Source of the DNA: Opisthocomus hoazin
Lineage: Eukaryota > Chordata > Aves > Opisthocomiformes > Opisthocomidae
Assembly (NCBI RefSeq): GCF_030867145.1
Contig: NC_134431.1
Coordinates: forward strand, 9,005,089 to 9,069,088
Direction of reading: 5' to 3'
Length of the DNA: 64,000 nt
The notes under the pieces were generated by a model, which saw nothing but the letters and a program-made list of their open reading frames with translations, did not search any database and was not told where the DNA came from. Made by a program: the position numbers and the translations under genes. Below are positions 27,861-40,700 of this stretch, in pieces. Numbering within the stretch: position 1 is the first letter of the stretch; every line of letters starts with the position of its first letter.

Positions 27861-29699
27861 GAGCGCTGCAGATCTCTGCAGCTCTGTGTGGTTTACAGCA
27901 TCAATACCACTCCCAGCGTGGTGGCTGTCCCATCACTGCCATCCCCACTGTGCAGACGTGGGAACCAAAGTGCTCAGGGAGACTAACATCTCCAGAGATG
28001 CATAACGGGGCAGTGCTAGGGCCAGAGGACAATGCCCGAGTCCCATGTCCATGGACTCTGCTCATTGCAAGAGAAAATATTCCTGGTCCTCTCAGTGCAA
28101 ATTACCCTCTTACTCTTTACAGGGAAACTTGAGAGATTGCACCCCTTTACTGGTTCAATTAACCTTTTTTTGTGAACAGACACCTAATGGCTATGGACTA
28201 TGGTGCCCATCACCATGGCTCTGTTGGGGTGTTTCATGTAGGTATTTGGACATCAAAAAGTTAGATATTTCAACAGCTAGAGCGTTTTTCAAAGCAGATC
28301 TGTAATTCACTCAAAGATTCAGTCTCAGAGTGTCAACAGCCAAGAAACCCAGGCTTCAAGCTGCCACAGAGTGCTGCTTATCGTTCCACATTGTTCCTCT
28401 GTGCCGTAAGGGCTCTCCGGGGCGGGCCAGCCTGGTGATGCTGTTTTGCTCCGATCTCTGTTCTTTGGGAATTGTGTTTGCATAGTAGCAAGCGAGGCCA
28501 ACACGCAAAATTAATAGCATTTGAAGTTCAGTGCAAGTCTTGACTGTCAGGAATGCAGCATTAAAAACAAAACTTAAAGCTTCCATATTGCAAAACCTAT
28601 TAGCTGCTTTACCGTTTTTGCAGTCATGCCAGTTCGCTCATACTGAAGCTTTTACCAAAGCATGACAGCTCATTTGTTTAGCTTGGGCCAGGCTTAAAGT
28701 TCTGATGAAGCCTAATCTTGTGACCTGTATTTACTTTGGCTGGGGATGCCTTTTGCACAGACGACTTCCTATCCTTCCTAATCTTTCCCGCAGGAAAGGA
28801 GCTGAGAGTTACAAGTCGGGGGAGGAAGGCAAAGCCAACCAGACACTCAGCGAAAGAGAAACAAGCGCTGCATATGTTGGTGAAGTGGGCCAGGTTCAGG
28901 GACCTTGTCTGTTAAGGGAAGGAATTAAAGGGGGAGTCAGCACCTCCGCTGTCATCATTTGAGATGCGTCAAATCCATCATTGTTTCTCTGGAATTTTAC
29001 CCATCTGGAAATATGGCTGTCTGCAACAGTTTCACGGCTTCAGGATGGAAAAGTCTCTGCTTGGCTCAACCTTCTCAAACATCCCACTGAAACAGAAAAG
29101 AATTTTAGGTGTATAAAACCCTGGCAACCCCCTGGGATTTGTCACTGACAGGCCGCTCACTGGTCCTGGCTGTCAGACCCCTACAGAGCGAGCTGGCCCT
29201 CCGCAGAGCTGCAAAGCCCCGTGGAAGGAGCTGCTCTCTCCTGTGTGACAACAGAGGGAGCATGGACCCTGTGTCAGGCAGCCTAGCTGGATGCCAGCAG
29301 TTCGAGAACGTGAACTCCCTCGCTCCTTGCCTCCACTTCTACAGTCTAAAACTAACTCAGGAGAAGCACATCTAGATACTGGACTGGGGCATCATGCTTT
29401 TACCACCCCTCCAAAATCTACATCTTCACATTCCCTACAACCACAGGCCACTTTTAACATTGCACTTCCATTTGCTGCAAATTCTCTGAAAGAAGTCAGG
29501 GAAGCTGGAATCGGTTCCAGTCTTCACCTTCTGCTTTAACACGCAGGCAAACGCCAAGGTCTGCGGAGAAACCGTACAGGGACCCTTCTGGTGCAATTAC
29601 AGCTTGAGCTACATGCAGGAAATACCCAGCCTTCCCCTTGGCCTCACCTTCAATTTATTTCACAACCCCTGAACAGTAGCTGTAAGATAGAGGGGGAGG

Positions 29700-29730
29700 A
29701 AAAAAAAAAAAAAAAAAGAGAGAGAGAGGA
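29700..29730. repeat. Poly(A) followed by (GA)n microsatellite
   Basis: Eighteen A residues run directly into about six GA units. It could be a simple microsatellite, or the A-tail of an unrecognisable retrocopy; nothing upstream identifies a source. Confidence 0.8.
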
Positions 29731-32700
29731 AGACCCAGCACACACACTGGTTGTTTTCTAAGAGAAAGGCAGGACCCTGCGGTGGCATTCACCCAGCTCC
29801 GGAGGCTCAACGCACCTGGGACACGACACCATCTTCCCACTGGAAGCCAGGTGCACAGGGTACCAAACCACTTTCTAAAAATGTCTTTCTTACCATGTTT
29901 TGAAGTAACGTGGTAAGCACAAGCCTACCTTTGTAATGCAGCAGCCAGACACTACGCACCGCACTGGCATTAGAAGTGCTGGTGAGCTTCATCAAATCCC
30001 TGTGTTACATTCAGAAATGGGGCTCTAAATGCAAAGCCATAACAATGGGGCAGAGGGCTTTTTCAGACGACAAAAGGCCAGTCGGGTTTGGACTCTGACA
30101 CCTCAGGTTTGACCAATTCCCAGGAGCTGAAATAAAAAAAACTGAGTAGCTAGAAATATTCCCCAGTTTCATTCCCATGGAAGAAAAAGTGCTTAAAAGC
30201 ATTCTAAGGTTAATGGGAACGTGATGAAAGTACCATTTCTGTAAAGCAGCATTTTGAGTAAATGCCTCCTTTAAATGTATTTTCCAAGCATTATAGCAGA
30301 GAAATTTGGGATAGCATTCAAATCTCTTAAACTTCTGGAAAGTGAGTGGTGAGGAAGCAATCTATTGCACTTCTGCAGAGATGCTCCAGTTCATGGCTCG
30401 AGGGTTTTGCAGTGGCCAAGCTGGGGCTGCTGGCAGCCAGCACCCACATGAGCAAATCACCTGTGGGAAAAAGAGCACCCTTGTTTGCTCTGATAAAAGC
30501 CCTGAAACCTAGGGCGACCACCCAAAAGGTGTATGCGCAGTGCCTGCAGGGATTTGTCCCAGAATAAGGTCTTTCCAAAGCTGACTGACACTTTTTGCCT
30601 CTGAGGGGAAAGCTGTCGTCCTAAAGCTTCCCTAATTAAGCAATTGGAGAGCATGGGAGCACACTGCACCCCTTATTCTCATCTGGCCATCAGGACAAGA
30701 ACTGGGGCATGGAAATCCAGTAAATTTGATGAGTAGAGGGTACACTTTTCTCCTGGTGTAAAGCAGCTTATCCCAGGCTTGCTTTAGAAACCCAGCAGTG
30801 CACTGGAGCAGTGCGTGGTGCCCCACAGCAGCTCAGAAGCCATTAATTACTAAATGAGCAACAGCAAGGAGTCTCCCTCACCACCAGTGTGTGGTTACCT
30901 GCTCCAAAGGGGGCTGGGATTTGCAGAGGGAGTTGCAGCAGCTGCAAGTGCTCATCAGCTACCCAGACTGCACATGCAGTAGCTGTGACCACATGCAAAA
31001 GCTGGTCATGCAACTACACACACATCTTGTTGATAATAAGGTGCCACCAAATTTATTTTTTTTTTTACAAAAGAGGAAAAACTCTCTAGCATCATAAAGA
31101 GTTGAGTATTTCATTATTATTGTAATTTTTGTTGTTTATAAATACTTACATTGGACCAAAGTGGTTGCAAAGATTTTGATAAGAATGTCAAACTCACTAG
31201 CGATGTTAGGAGAAAGCCTGTAGAGGCCACTGATTTTTAAACTACTTAAAAGCAGCTTAATGTGCGCTGTGTATTGAGTTTAGTTCTATAATAACTGCCT
31301 TGCAAGGCTACCTCTCAGCAAAACTGTGATCAGTAACAATAAACCTTCAAAAGGCTGCAGTACAGATATACATTTCAAACCTGATAGCTCCTGTGCAGTG
31401 AGGGATCTGTTTTATGCAGAGCACACGCAGAAGTCTCACAGGTGATGTGCTGAATCAGGACCTTAAAGTGGGAGCTATTTTCTACCACTGCGCAGTGCTT
31501 TTGTAAGGCATTGAATTTGAAATGACCCTACCGAAAATGAATGACGATCTCACCATTGATGTGCTCTTGTCCCCTCTGCTCCAGCACAGCCCTGCCTGCC
31601 TGTGTCCGAGCCCAGAGGTGAGGGCACAGCAGATCCAATCGATTGCACACTCCCGGGCTACGGATGTTAGCGAACAAGCTCCTCCTGACCCCTCGCTTTT
31701 CTGCCATGGGAGAGTGTTGGGAGACTCATTTCGCCCTGCTTGCAGGAACAAACAGCAGCAGGTCTGTATCACTGCAAAAAGTGACATTAGTGAGCACGCT
31801 TCATGACATAAACTATACTTTGCACTGAGTTAAGCAGTTATGCAAACCACCAAGCTGCCTCAGCAAAGTTCTTGAGATTCATCAGATGACTGAGGAAATA
31901 AGACAGAAGTTTTGCATTTCTATTGACTTAGTTTCAGTGCCCCAGAAGGCACTGGGAAGAACGGATGGAAAGAAAGGCTCTGGTGATAGACTGATCGGGC
32001 TGAGTTAGTGAGAAGCAAGCAGACCAAAGCAAAGCAAATAAGAACGCTGCCTGCAGGCTGCCGCGGCTGGGAGACTGTGCTTGCCTTCCTGTTTGTGTTT
32101 ACCAGGACATAGCTCCTGCCATTAACTGCATTGTGCTTGCATGGAGCAGCAGCTCCGGTGATGGATGGCTTCTGTGGAGACCCTTCGTACCTGCCAAGAG
32201 GGCTGAGCAATAAACAGCCCGAGGCAGCATCCGCTTCATTTCCTCAAGCCGTAAGCGCACTGTGCCCAGCTTTCAGGTCATGCACAGGAGCCAGCTTGCA
32301 GCTGCGAAGTGTATGTCTTCTCCAGACTATCACACACCAGCAAGTCCCTGCAGCTCCCTCCATCTTGGGAGAGAGGAGAGTTACAAAGAGCTGAAAGCGA
32401 AAAGGAGAAGGCGATGGGTGCTTTATCAATTACCTGTGGATCACCAGCCGTTTGCCTGTGCAGGGTGCATGTGGAGGAAGACAAGCCTCGTCTTGCAGCT
32501 TAGCAGTATTCCAAGCATGTGCTTGCATTTAGTTAGGAAGCTGTGTTGATATTCAGACATTGGATCACCTCTGAGAGACACCAGTCACTTATCCTGGCCC
32601 ATGATGCCAGCACAGAGCACTGCTGGTGCTGGACAAGTCTCCAGGAGGCAGGCACCACCTTGCAGCTCCACATGCTTTGCAGCTCCGCAAGCCCTGTATC

Positions 32701-34277
32701 GGAGAAAGGGCAGGAAAAGGATTTAGATTAGCTGTGTTCAAGCATTCATTACCAAATCGTCTTAATCCAGAGAAGGGAAGAGGCAATGTACCCCTGATCC
32801 TGGTATTCACAGCCACCTCCTCTCTGAGCATCTGCCGCCAATTTGCCTGCTCTGACAAGCAGGCTCTCTTCAGCCTGTAGCCAGCATGGTTGGCTCTGTG
32901 CAGAAGCCCATGATTTTTAATTTAGCATTGACCTTGGCCTGCATAACGTCCAGCAGAGAGTATCAAGGTGTGTGACCTCAGCCCGTCCTAATTCCTCAGC
33001 CACCCCAGCCCCAGGACCCCTGCTGACGGTGGTGGGAGCGCCCTGTGCCGAGCAGCTCTAGCCTCAGCCCTGAGCGCTCCAACTTGCCAGCGTGTTTGCA
33101 GAACAGAACGTGTCATACTTCTAAAGAGTGACAAATTACCAGGAAGGGCTCCCCCCGCACCCCAGCTCCGCTGTGCACAGCCAAATTCCCCCATGCCACA
33201 TTAACAGCTAATAAAACAATAGAGCTTTTAGTGGTGGACTTCAAAGGGATCTTGGGCAGATGAATGAATTTAACATTTCTTCACTTACTGTCAGCACTGA
33301 GGGAGAGAAGGGCAGGCTGAGGTCGAAGGCTTCAGCAGGCAGCGGCAAACAAATAGAGCCTGGTATTTGGGCTACTGCAGAAAAATGAGTGGTAAATCAG
33401 CTAAGCAGTTGGCAAGTAGCAGGTTTTTCTTCTCCTTTATCACTGCTCATCCACTTCAGCTGCCCTATTTTGTTTTACTGTTGTTGTTTTCTTGTGCTAC
33501 ATGACCACTACAAAAAACTACCATCAAAATTAAAAAGCCACCCATAGTTACACCTGAACCACAGGCCAAGTCACCAACAGCTCATTATAATGTGTAGAAT
33601 CTTTACGCAGCCTTGCCCAAACTCAGGCAAATGTAATTATTTGCAGACATAGCAACACAATTATATTTGGTAAGTGTGTCTTGAGGTCCCACAGCTGATT
33701 TACAACTATGTGTCCATCTACCAAATGATTTCTGCAAACCATTAGCTCATTGTCCTGTGCAGTCACAATCAGCATCTGTATAAATTAAGCTTTGAATCAC
33801 GCAACTAAGAGTAGATTGAGATTACTTAAAAGGTATCTCACTTTTAGGAGCTGGAGAAGGAAGTACAAGACAGCAGGAAAAGTGGGGAGAATACTATTTG
33901 TCTCAGATAACATAGAGCAAATCATACCTCCTTGGCCATGTAGATAATGGCACTCCAGCAGCTTACTCTCACATGGAGAGAGGGAAATGCAGAGCTGACC
34001 AACATAAATTGCACCTCAGAGATGCTTGCTGTTGGAGAACACAGTCAGAGCTTCACAGCTCCCACCAGCGAGGCTGTGCCAGCCAAATCTTCACCAGGGA
34101 TGGAGGCTATGGGGCAGTTTGGAATGGATTAGAGAAGGAAGAGATCTTAAACAGATGAAGCATTATTTTGTAAAACTGCCACAGGTAATATGGTTTAGTT
34201 GCTTTCTTATATTTCTCCTCCATTTTCTGACTAGGTCTTGTTAAGTCACAGCCTTTACTCCCACACAGTATTCGAGG

Positions 34278-34292
34278 AAAAAAAAAAAAAAA
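34278..34292. repeat. Poly(A) run of 15
   Basis: An uninterrupted A15 mononucleotide tract with no recognisable retrotransposon upstream. Confidence 0.8.
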
Positions 34293-35299
34293 TCTGATTG
34301 TTCTGTGTGGGGGTGTTTTTATCCTTATGTAGTACATGATACCCAAAACAACAGGAATAAATTATCCTAGTTTTTAAAGTTGGCATGTTTTAGTCTCTTG
34401 AATACCATCATCTATACACTACATCATTTCCAAGTCCAGCCCAAATGGCTTGTTCTGGAAAACAACTTTAAAGGTTGCAATCATTTATGTCGCATTCACA
34501 TCTGCTGCCAAATGTTCAAAGCATTCTCCATTTGGCTGTCCTACAAAACACTTCTGCAGAGGACACTTCCCAAGCATTCACCACCGCCGTGCAGTGACAG
34601 CATTTACATGCAGTCAGCTCATGGGGAGCTGTGGCGTTGCTCAAAAGCAGCGAGCTCGCAAGCGCGGAGGGAGACTGCCTCCTGATAACTGAGCTGACAA
34701 CTTCTAGGTTCTCTAAAACCAGACCCTTCCAAGAATTCCCTTTGTTCAGTAGTTGCTCCATTCAGTCTCTCTCCTTGTTTGCTTGTAATTTATTCCTTCT
34801 AAATGTCTTGCCCTAGGCTAGCAGAAAATTAAAACAAGGAGCCAGATTTTCTTTTTTTTTTTCTCCTCACTTCTGCTCTTTCATCAAGAACAGCGAAAAT
34901 TTGGCACAGTTGAATATTTTGTTCAGCTCTTTGCTTCAGTCTTTGAAGTCCCCTAAAGCCTTGGTAGGAGTCTAGGCTTCCACTCACATCTGCTTTCCAT
35001 GAAGCCATTTACCGCGCTTTATTTGTGCCATATTAGATTTTTCAGGACAGGGACAGAACTAACGAAGCATTTACATTCCTGGAAAAGTGGCATATATACA
35101 ACTACCACATTACTCTGATAGAAACAAACTACAACTGACATATTTCAAGTTCTCCAGCAAGCAGCCATGTTACGCTATGGGCAGCCAAGGGTCCAGAGCT
35201 GTTTGGATTTTTTTCCTTTTTAACACCCACTTAAAATTAAACACCCTCAGTGAACTTTTAGTTTACATATTTATCAAGTGATGCTCTAGCACCTGTAGG

Positions 35300-35720
35300 A
35301 AAAATGAAGAAAAATGCCTTATAAAAGGGAGAGCTTGGATGAAAGCTTAAAGAAAATAAATCATGGCTGAACAGAAGCTGCATCAGAGACAATATCGATG
35401 ACACAGAGCACTGTCAACAAGATAATGGCATCATGATGCTAACTAACTACTAAGGCATTTCTTTAACAAGCAGAATACTAATCCCGTGACAACGCTCCTT
35501 TCCAAGGACTTTGTTGTTATCAGAGCAGGGAAAGGGTGTTGACTGAATCTCTTTATCAGATGGATCCTGACAAAGCGCAGGGACTATTGATTATCCTGCT
35601 GTTTTCTATTTTCTAGTTCTCCCTTTCATAACAACAAAACACCCAAAGAAATATTTATTCACTTCTCATATTGAGAGTGTTATTGAGATTGTTCTAAGTT
35701 AGAGGCGACAAAGTAGCAAA
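35300..35720. promoter_or_regulatory. Candidate conserved non-coding block
   Basis: This is a low-repeat, AT-moderate segment with clustered GATA cores (CTTTATCAGATGG, GTTATCAG) and an ORF-poor texture. Its enhancer role is only inferred from composition and its position in a gene desert beside a probable developmental gene. Confidence 0.2.
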
Positions 35721-36980
35721 GGAGAAAAAATGCCTTGGAGGAGTCAACATCAAGAGCCCAGCACGCTCATTCTTCGCACACAGTCTCCAGTGGCCCTCTG
35801 AGCTTAAAGAGGGGGAGTTCGTTAAAAAGCCAACTGGAACTTGGGAAGTTGATCAGAGGATTGCCTATCCAAGCTCAGCAGAGCTCCAATCACTGAAGCT
35901 CACGGAAAAAAACATTCTTTGGAATCCAGCCCTTTGCCATCCAGACAAAAGACCAAATCACAACCAAATGACAAAGTGTGAAATACGTGCTTACATTCAT
36001 TCAGGCTTGGGAGGAAAAGGACATCTACTGGTTGACCTTGATGACATAGACTGTGCATCAGATCGCAGGCAAAAGTCTTCATAATATTGCTTCACATTAC
36101 TTAAGGCAGAAATGGCCCCATCAATGTCTTATACGCTGTTTTGAGTACCCAGATACCAGACTTAGATGTCTGAACCCATGTATAGCTATGAACAGCTGCA
36201 AGGAAGGTGACAGCACAGCCTCCTACCTCAGTTTCTCTCGCTGTTTAAAAGTGAGAGAATGTGTCTGCAGTGGATGCTATTTACTACATCCTGTCACTGA
36301 GAGGTAGGATCATGGCTAGATACAGGGGGATTGTCCTGGGCTTGATGGCAAGCGTGGAGAGAGCACATATGCCCCACGTGTAAAGCTCCATTCAGTTTCC
36401 CCCACCCCAAGATGAACACTGCTGGTTCATCATCTGGTTTCCCAGGGCCCCCCCGTCCTTTCTGATACAGCTTTCTTTTTAACAGTCTCTTTCTTCATTT
36501 CTTTCATGGAAAATGTTTTCAAAACTGGAGGGTATTGAAATAACCCGCAAGGCAACAGTTGTGGTCCCCGAAAGATGACCATCCCCATATCTCTTAGGTT
36601 ACAAGAGGTATCACGTACCAATACACCACCTTCACTACTGCCATGGATTTTACTATCAAATTGCACATCCCTTACAAAAATGCTGAGGCATGAATCAGGT
36701 GTTTAAAAGCAGAGGGAATCCTGAAGCACTCCCTAACTTGGGCAGGGGATCGGGTGCCCCAACGACATTCGGGTCTCCCCTGTCCACAGGGACGCAGCTC
36801 TTGCTGGGAGGCACTTGCAGTCATATAACAGGGGCTGTGGTGGATGTCAGAAGGTAGGGGGCCTGAGAAAGGGATGCTTTTTCCTGCTGCTCAAGTGATT
36901 TGAATTATTTCACGATGGCAAAACTAGGAGAGGAAAAAACCACAGCACTATGTTAAAAAAAGAAAAACATGATTTTAAAA
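35721..36980. other. Non-coding DNA, no feature seen
   Basis: No exon, repeat or regulatory motif that I can support. Confidence 0.45.
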
Positions 36981-36989
36981 AAGTGCTGT

Positions 36990-37700
36990 GCCAGGTAAAA
37001 CTCCTCTGTTTTGTTATTATGAGAGTTCCCAGTATTGATAATTTCTCCTAGTTGCTGGTTTGTAAGTTACTTCTGAGTAGAAAATTCAATTACATGGGCC
37101 AAGTCAACAATAATGTTTTTCCTGGCAATGGTTCATTTTGCCAGTGGAAACATTTTTCCCCCTTCTTTTCTGGATTCAGCTCTGCAAAGCTGCTAAATTC
37201 TTCCAGATCTCTGGTCTGATGTGATCATAAATATCCTGATTGTATTCCACTGATTGACAGACTGGGAATGGATTAAGTGGGGATTACAGCCTGGAATGAT
37301 CAAAATGTGCTTTCATGGTCAATAACTCTGCAATAAGTCATAGTTCCAATGTACATTAACTATATAATCTGATTAACATGGCTGTTTATGTATTAATATT
37401 ATTCTTAAAACTTTTTAATAAAAGAGGTTTTAAGGAGAATTATATGTTGTTTAAAATATAAGAACCTGTTCCTTGAATGTACAGTAGTTTGGGGTTTGCA
37501 CTGTCATTAAGATGAGTAATAAAACTATCTCTTTCAATTAAAATATGATTTGAGCAGTATAACAGGCCTCATTCTGCCCTTATTCATAGGTGGGTAAACT
37601 CAGGTTTTCTCTGTTTTATTTAAAGTTACTTTGAGTTTATGTCTTAGTAATTCAGGGCAGAGTTTAGTTCATTAACATTAAAAAACTACTTCTTTAATAA
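36990..37700. promoter_or_regulatory. AT-rich candidate enhancer block with a PBX/PREP site
   Basis: This segment is strongly AT-rich and nearly devoid of open frames, with many TAAT homeodomain cores. It contains the exact decamer TGATTGACAG at 37251-37260. Composition and the exact motif make it the best enhancer candidate in the gene-free part, but conservation is untested. Confidence 0.3.
37251..37260 (+). promoter_or_regulatory. PBX/PREP (MEIS) composite decamer
   Basis: TGATTGACAG is the full established binding consensus for PBX-PREP1/MEIS heterodimers. An exact decamer is expected by chance only rarely in 64 kb, but one motif alone is not proof of function. Confidence 0.4.
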
Positions 37701-40700
37701 ACTGAGACTATTAAATCCATATAGGCACATAACTAAAAGCATCTGAGTTTTCCAAGTTCCTCAGTACTCACAGGTCTCAAGGCTGTCATTATTTACCGAG
37801 TAGGAGCAGCAGGAATTAGCCTTCTGGGTGCAAACCTTAGAGGTTTTACTGCACAGGTTCACATACACACAATACATACCTAATGATATCAAACCAAATT
37901 AAACAATTCATCAAGGCAAAACTCCAAAAAAACGCAACGTGTTCAGCAGCTGCACTTGTGAATATGAACAGAGCTTTCTCTTTGATTGAAAGGTCAAGGA
38001 ATTATAGTGGAGGTGTTATGCAGTTATCCATAAAAGCTGAAGTCTGAAACAAGTAAATATTTTGCAGGACTGTGGATTCTCTGCTGTCTCCAATCCACTC
38101 GGCCTTGAAGTCAGCATCTCCGAGCTGTGACTCATACTGCTCTGCAGTGATACCTCTACTCCAAGATCATTTTTCAGATTTCAGAAGATTTTGCGTTTTT
38201 ACTTGCTTTTGTGCCTGCTGGAACTGCAGCTGAGAGTCCCTGAGCCTGCAGCTCTCCCTGGGCCACGCTCCTGCAGTGGATGAGGGCATCGCAAACCATG
38301 CTGGGCACAGCTGCAGGCTGCAGCTTCTGCTGCAAGGGTTCAGGCAGGCACTCGAGCTCCATCGGGTATCTCGGAACTCTGCACTTGGTGGCCCTGATGA
38401 TAGGGTTCCAAGAAAGATCAATATGGTGTGAAAGTACTATTGAGCAACACCAGCCTTTCTGCCATGCTCTCTCTCACACCCATGTTGCTGTCCCCCCTCC
38501 ACCACATGGCCATCCTCTCACCTATATCCTTACAACTTTTTGATGACCTAGGACCTTTTAAAACAAAAAGGAGCTGAAAAGTTTCAGCATGTCCAGCTGT
38601 CAGCCTCTGATGTCCCTGCTGCCCTCTTGATTAGAAAATCTGCCTGAGGGACTACTTGTTCTGGTGCACGGACATCGCTAAACAAGGATCAGGACAGACA
38701 CTGCCTGACTCAGACTTTGGACCTGAACTGGAGATCAGAGGAGGGTTCAGTCCTCTGCTCCCCCAACACCTGGGGTCCTGGTACACAGTTCCAGATCACA
38801 GTTCCACTGGCCTGTCACCAGAGATGGGGTGGTGATGGCTTGCCTTGAGACTGACCTTGTGCAGGAGTCAATCCATCAACCCCAGGATCATACTGCCGAT
38901 CCTTCAAGCCACACAGAAAGCTCTACCCAAAGTCCCTTAAATGAAGTAGGAATGTTTCAATTTAAAGGAATTAGAAGCATCTTTAAAATGTGACGGTTCC
39001 CATCATACAAAGTCCCTGCACAGTACACTGCCCGAGAAGCTTGACTATTCCCCAGCTGACCGGGGGCTTAGAAAATATGTCGAGCACTCAAATCATTTTA
39101 GATCCTACTGCACTATACATACCGAGAATCTGAGCAGGGTTCACATTCGAGGGCTTATAAAAACTTGAATGCGCTCCAATAACTTAGATCACTCAGTGAG
39201 GTTTATAGTGATTTAAAGCCATTGGAACTCTTACGTTTGGTGCACAAGGGCTCCAGCTTGGAAGAGAATCAAGGCGTGTTCCAGCATGGCAGCTCCAGGC
39301 ATATTGAATCAATTTCAGCATGTAAAAATAATTAACAATTATAAAAATACATTAATAATGCTGTAATTATAAGGCCAGACCAAAGCTTCAGCCTGAAGAA
39401 AATGGAAACAAAAAAAAAATGGCTGCAGAAATTCAGCAAGGTTTGTGAACAGCTTGAACTGGGAGTAATGAGGGATTTCAGTGACAGGAAAATAAATGGA
39501 GGCAAATCAAAGGTAAAGAGCAAAGGAAGATCACATTTGTCAGTAGTTAGAAACGTTTTACTGGCCTGAGCTGCAGGACTTGCTAAATTCTGCCCTGGAG
39601 CTGTGCCAGCACAGCATTGCTAGGCCTAGGGATCAGGAACAGCCCAAGGTCCAAGATCTTGCAAGCCATCAGGACTAGGATCAAATGCTATATGTCATGG
39701 AGCTGGCTCATAAATCTCTGCTTTCTATAGCATATAGTAGGAAGGCCAAATTTAGCACCTGTTTGGAAAGGATGCAACATCGTCTGAAGGATGATTTTCT
39801 ATGGCTTCCCAGAACCAGCTCAGTCCCCGCAGGGTGATTTCAAACCCCAGGGGACAACAGGGCTTTGGCTATTTCTACACAAGCTTTCCAGCACCTGGTA
39901 CACCAGCTTCCAGCCTGGCCCAGCACCAGGAAATGTCCAAGGCTGCAGGAATAAATACCAACAGGGACAACACTAAACACCACATGGTTTTGTCACATCA
40001 AACGACTCATTTGTTTGCTCAGCAGTCCAGGATGGTTCTCGTTTCATCAAGACTGATTCACCCATCTCAAGTTGTTCTGTACTGCGCCATTATGCAGGTG
40101 CCCCCTTGAGCCTTTCAATAATAGCATCCCAGCCTGCAAAAAAGTTCGTAAAATAAACTGATAGCACAAGGTCTGTCCATAGGCTGTGGGGAAAGAAAAT
40201 GCCAAATATAATTTCCAGTGCACATGGTGGAGAGAAAAGAGTTGGGCATAGACTGGTGATGCCCCTTTTTGTAGGGAAGACAGTTTGAGTTTGATTCGCC
40301 TAGCAGAAGGAGGAGAGGTGTTTTCTCATTGTTCATGTTAGGGTGAGTTTCTGAGCACAGAAGATAGGGACTCTGCTTCCAGAGCTACCAACAGAAAAAT
40401 AAAGCCTAATATTATGCCATTATATTCACAATTCTGCTGTGGTTTTGAAATGAACCTTTTGCTTTGGCATGAATTCCCTTCTCATTTTCTGTGAAATACA
40501 ACAGAGCTCAGGACAACTGCAACCAAGAGAGATTTCCATGAAAAAAACCCTGTAAACCCTTTACTATCTTTAATCATGAAAATAATTCAGTTGCTGCAAA
40601 CCTGATATTCATGGCTGGGGCCCAAGGACCTTGCAATTCACAAAAGCACTGAAGGGATCCATAAAAAGTGGCTGGCCATGAGGAATTTACACTTGTTTTT

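Larger units (their letters stand above)
27861..35300. other. Intergenic DNA; two simple-sequence tracts only
   Basis: Open frames are all short (mostly under 100 codons) and unrecognised. Apart from the poly(A)/GA tract near 29.7 kb and a poly(A) run near 34.28 kb, I see no feature I can support. Confidence 0.45.
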
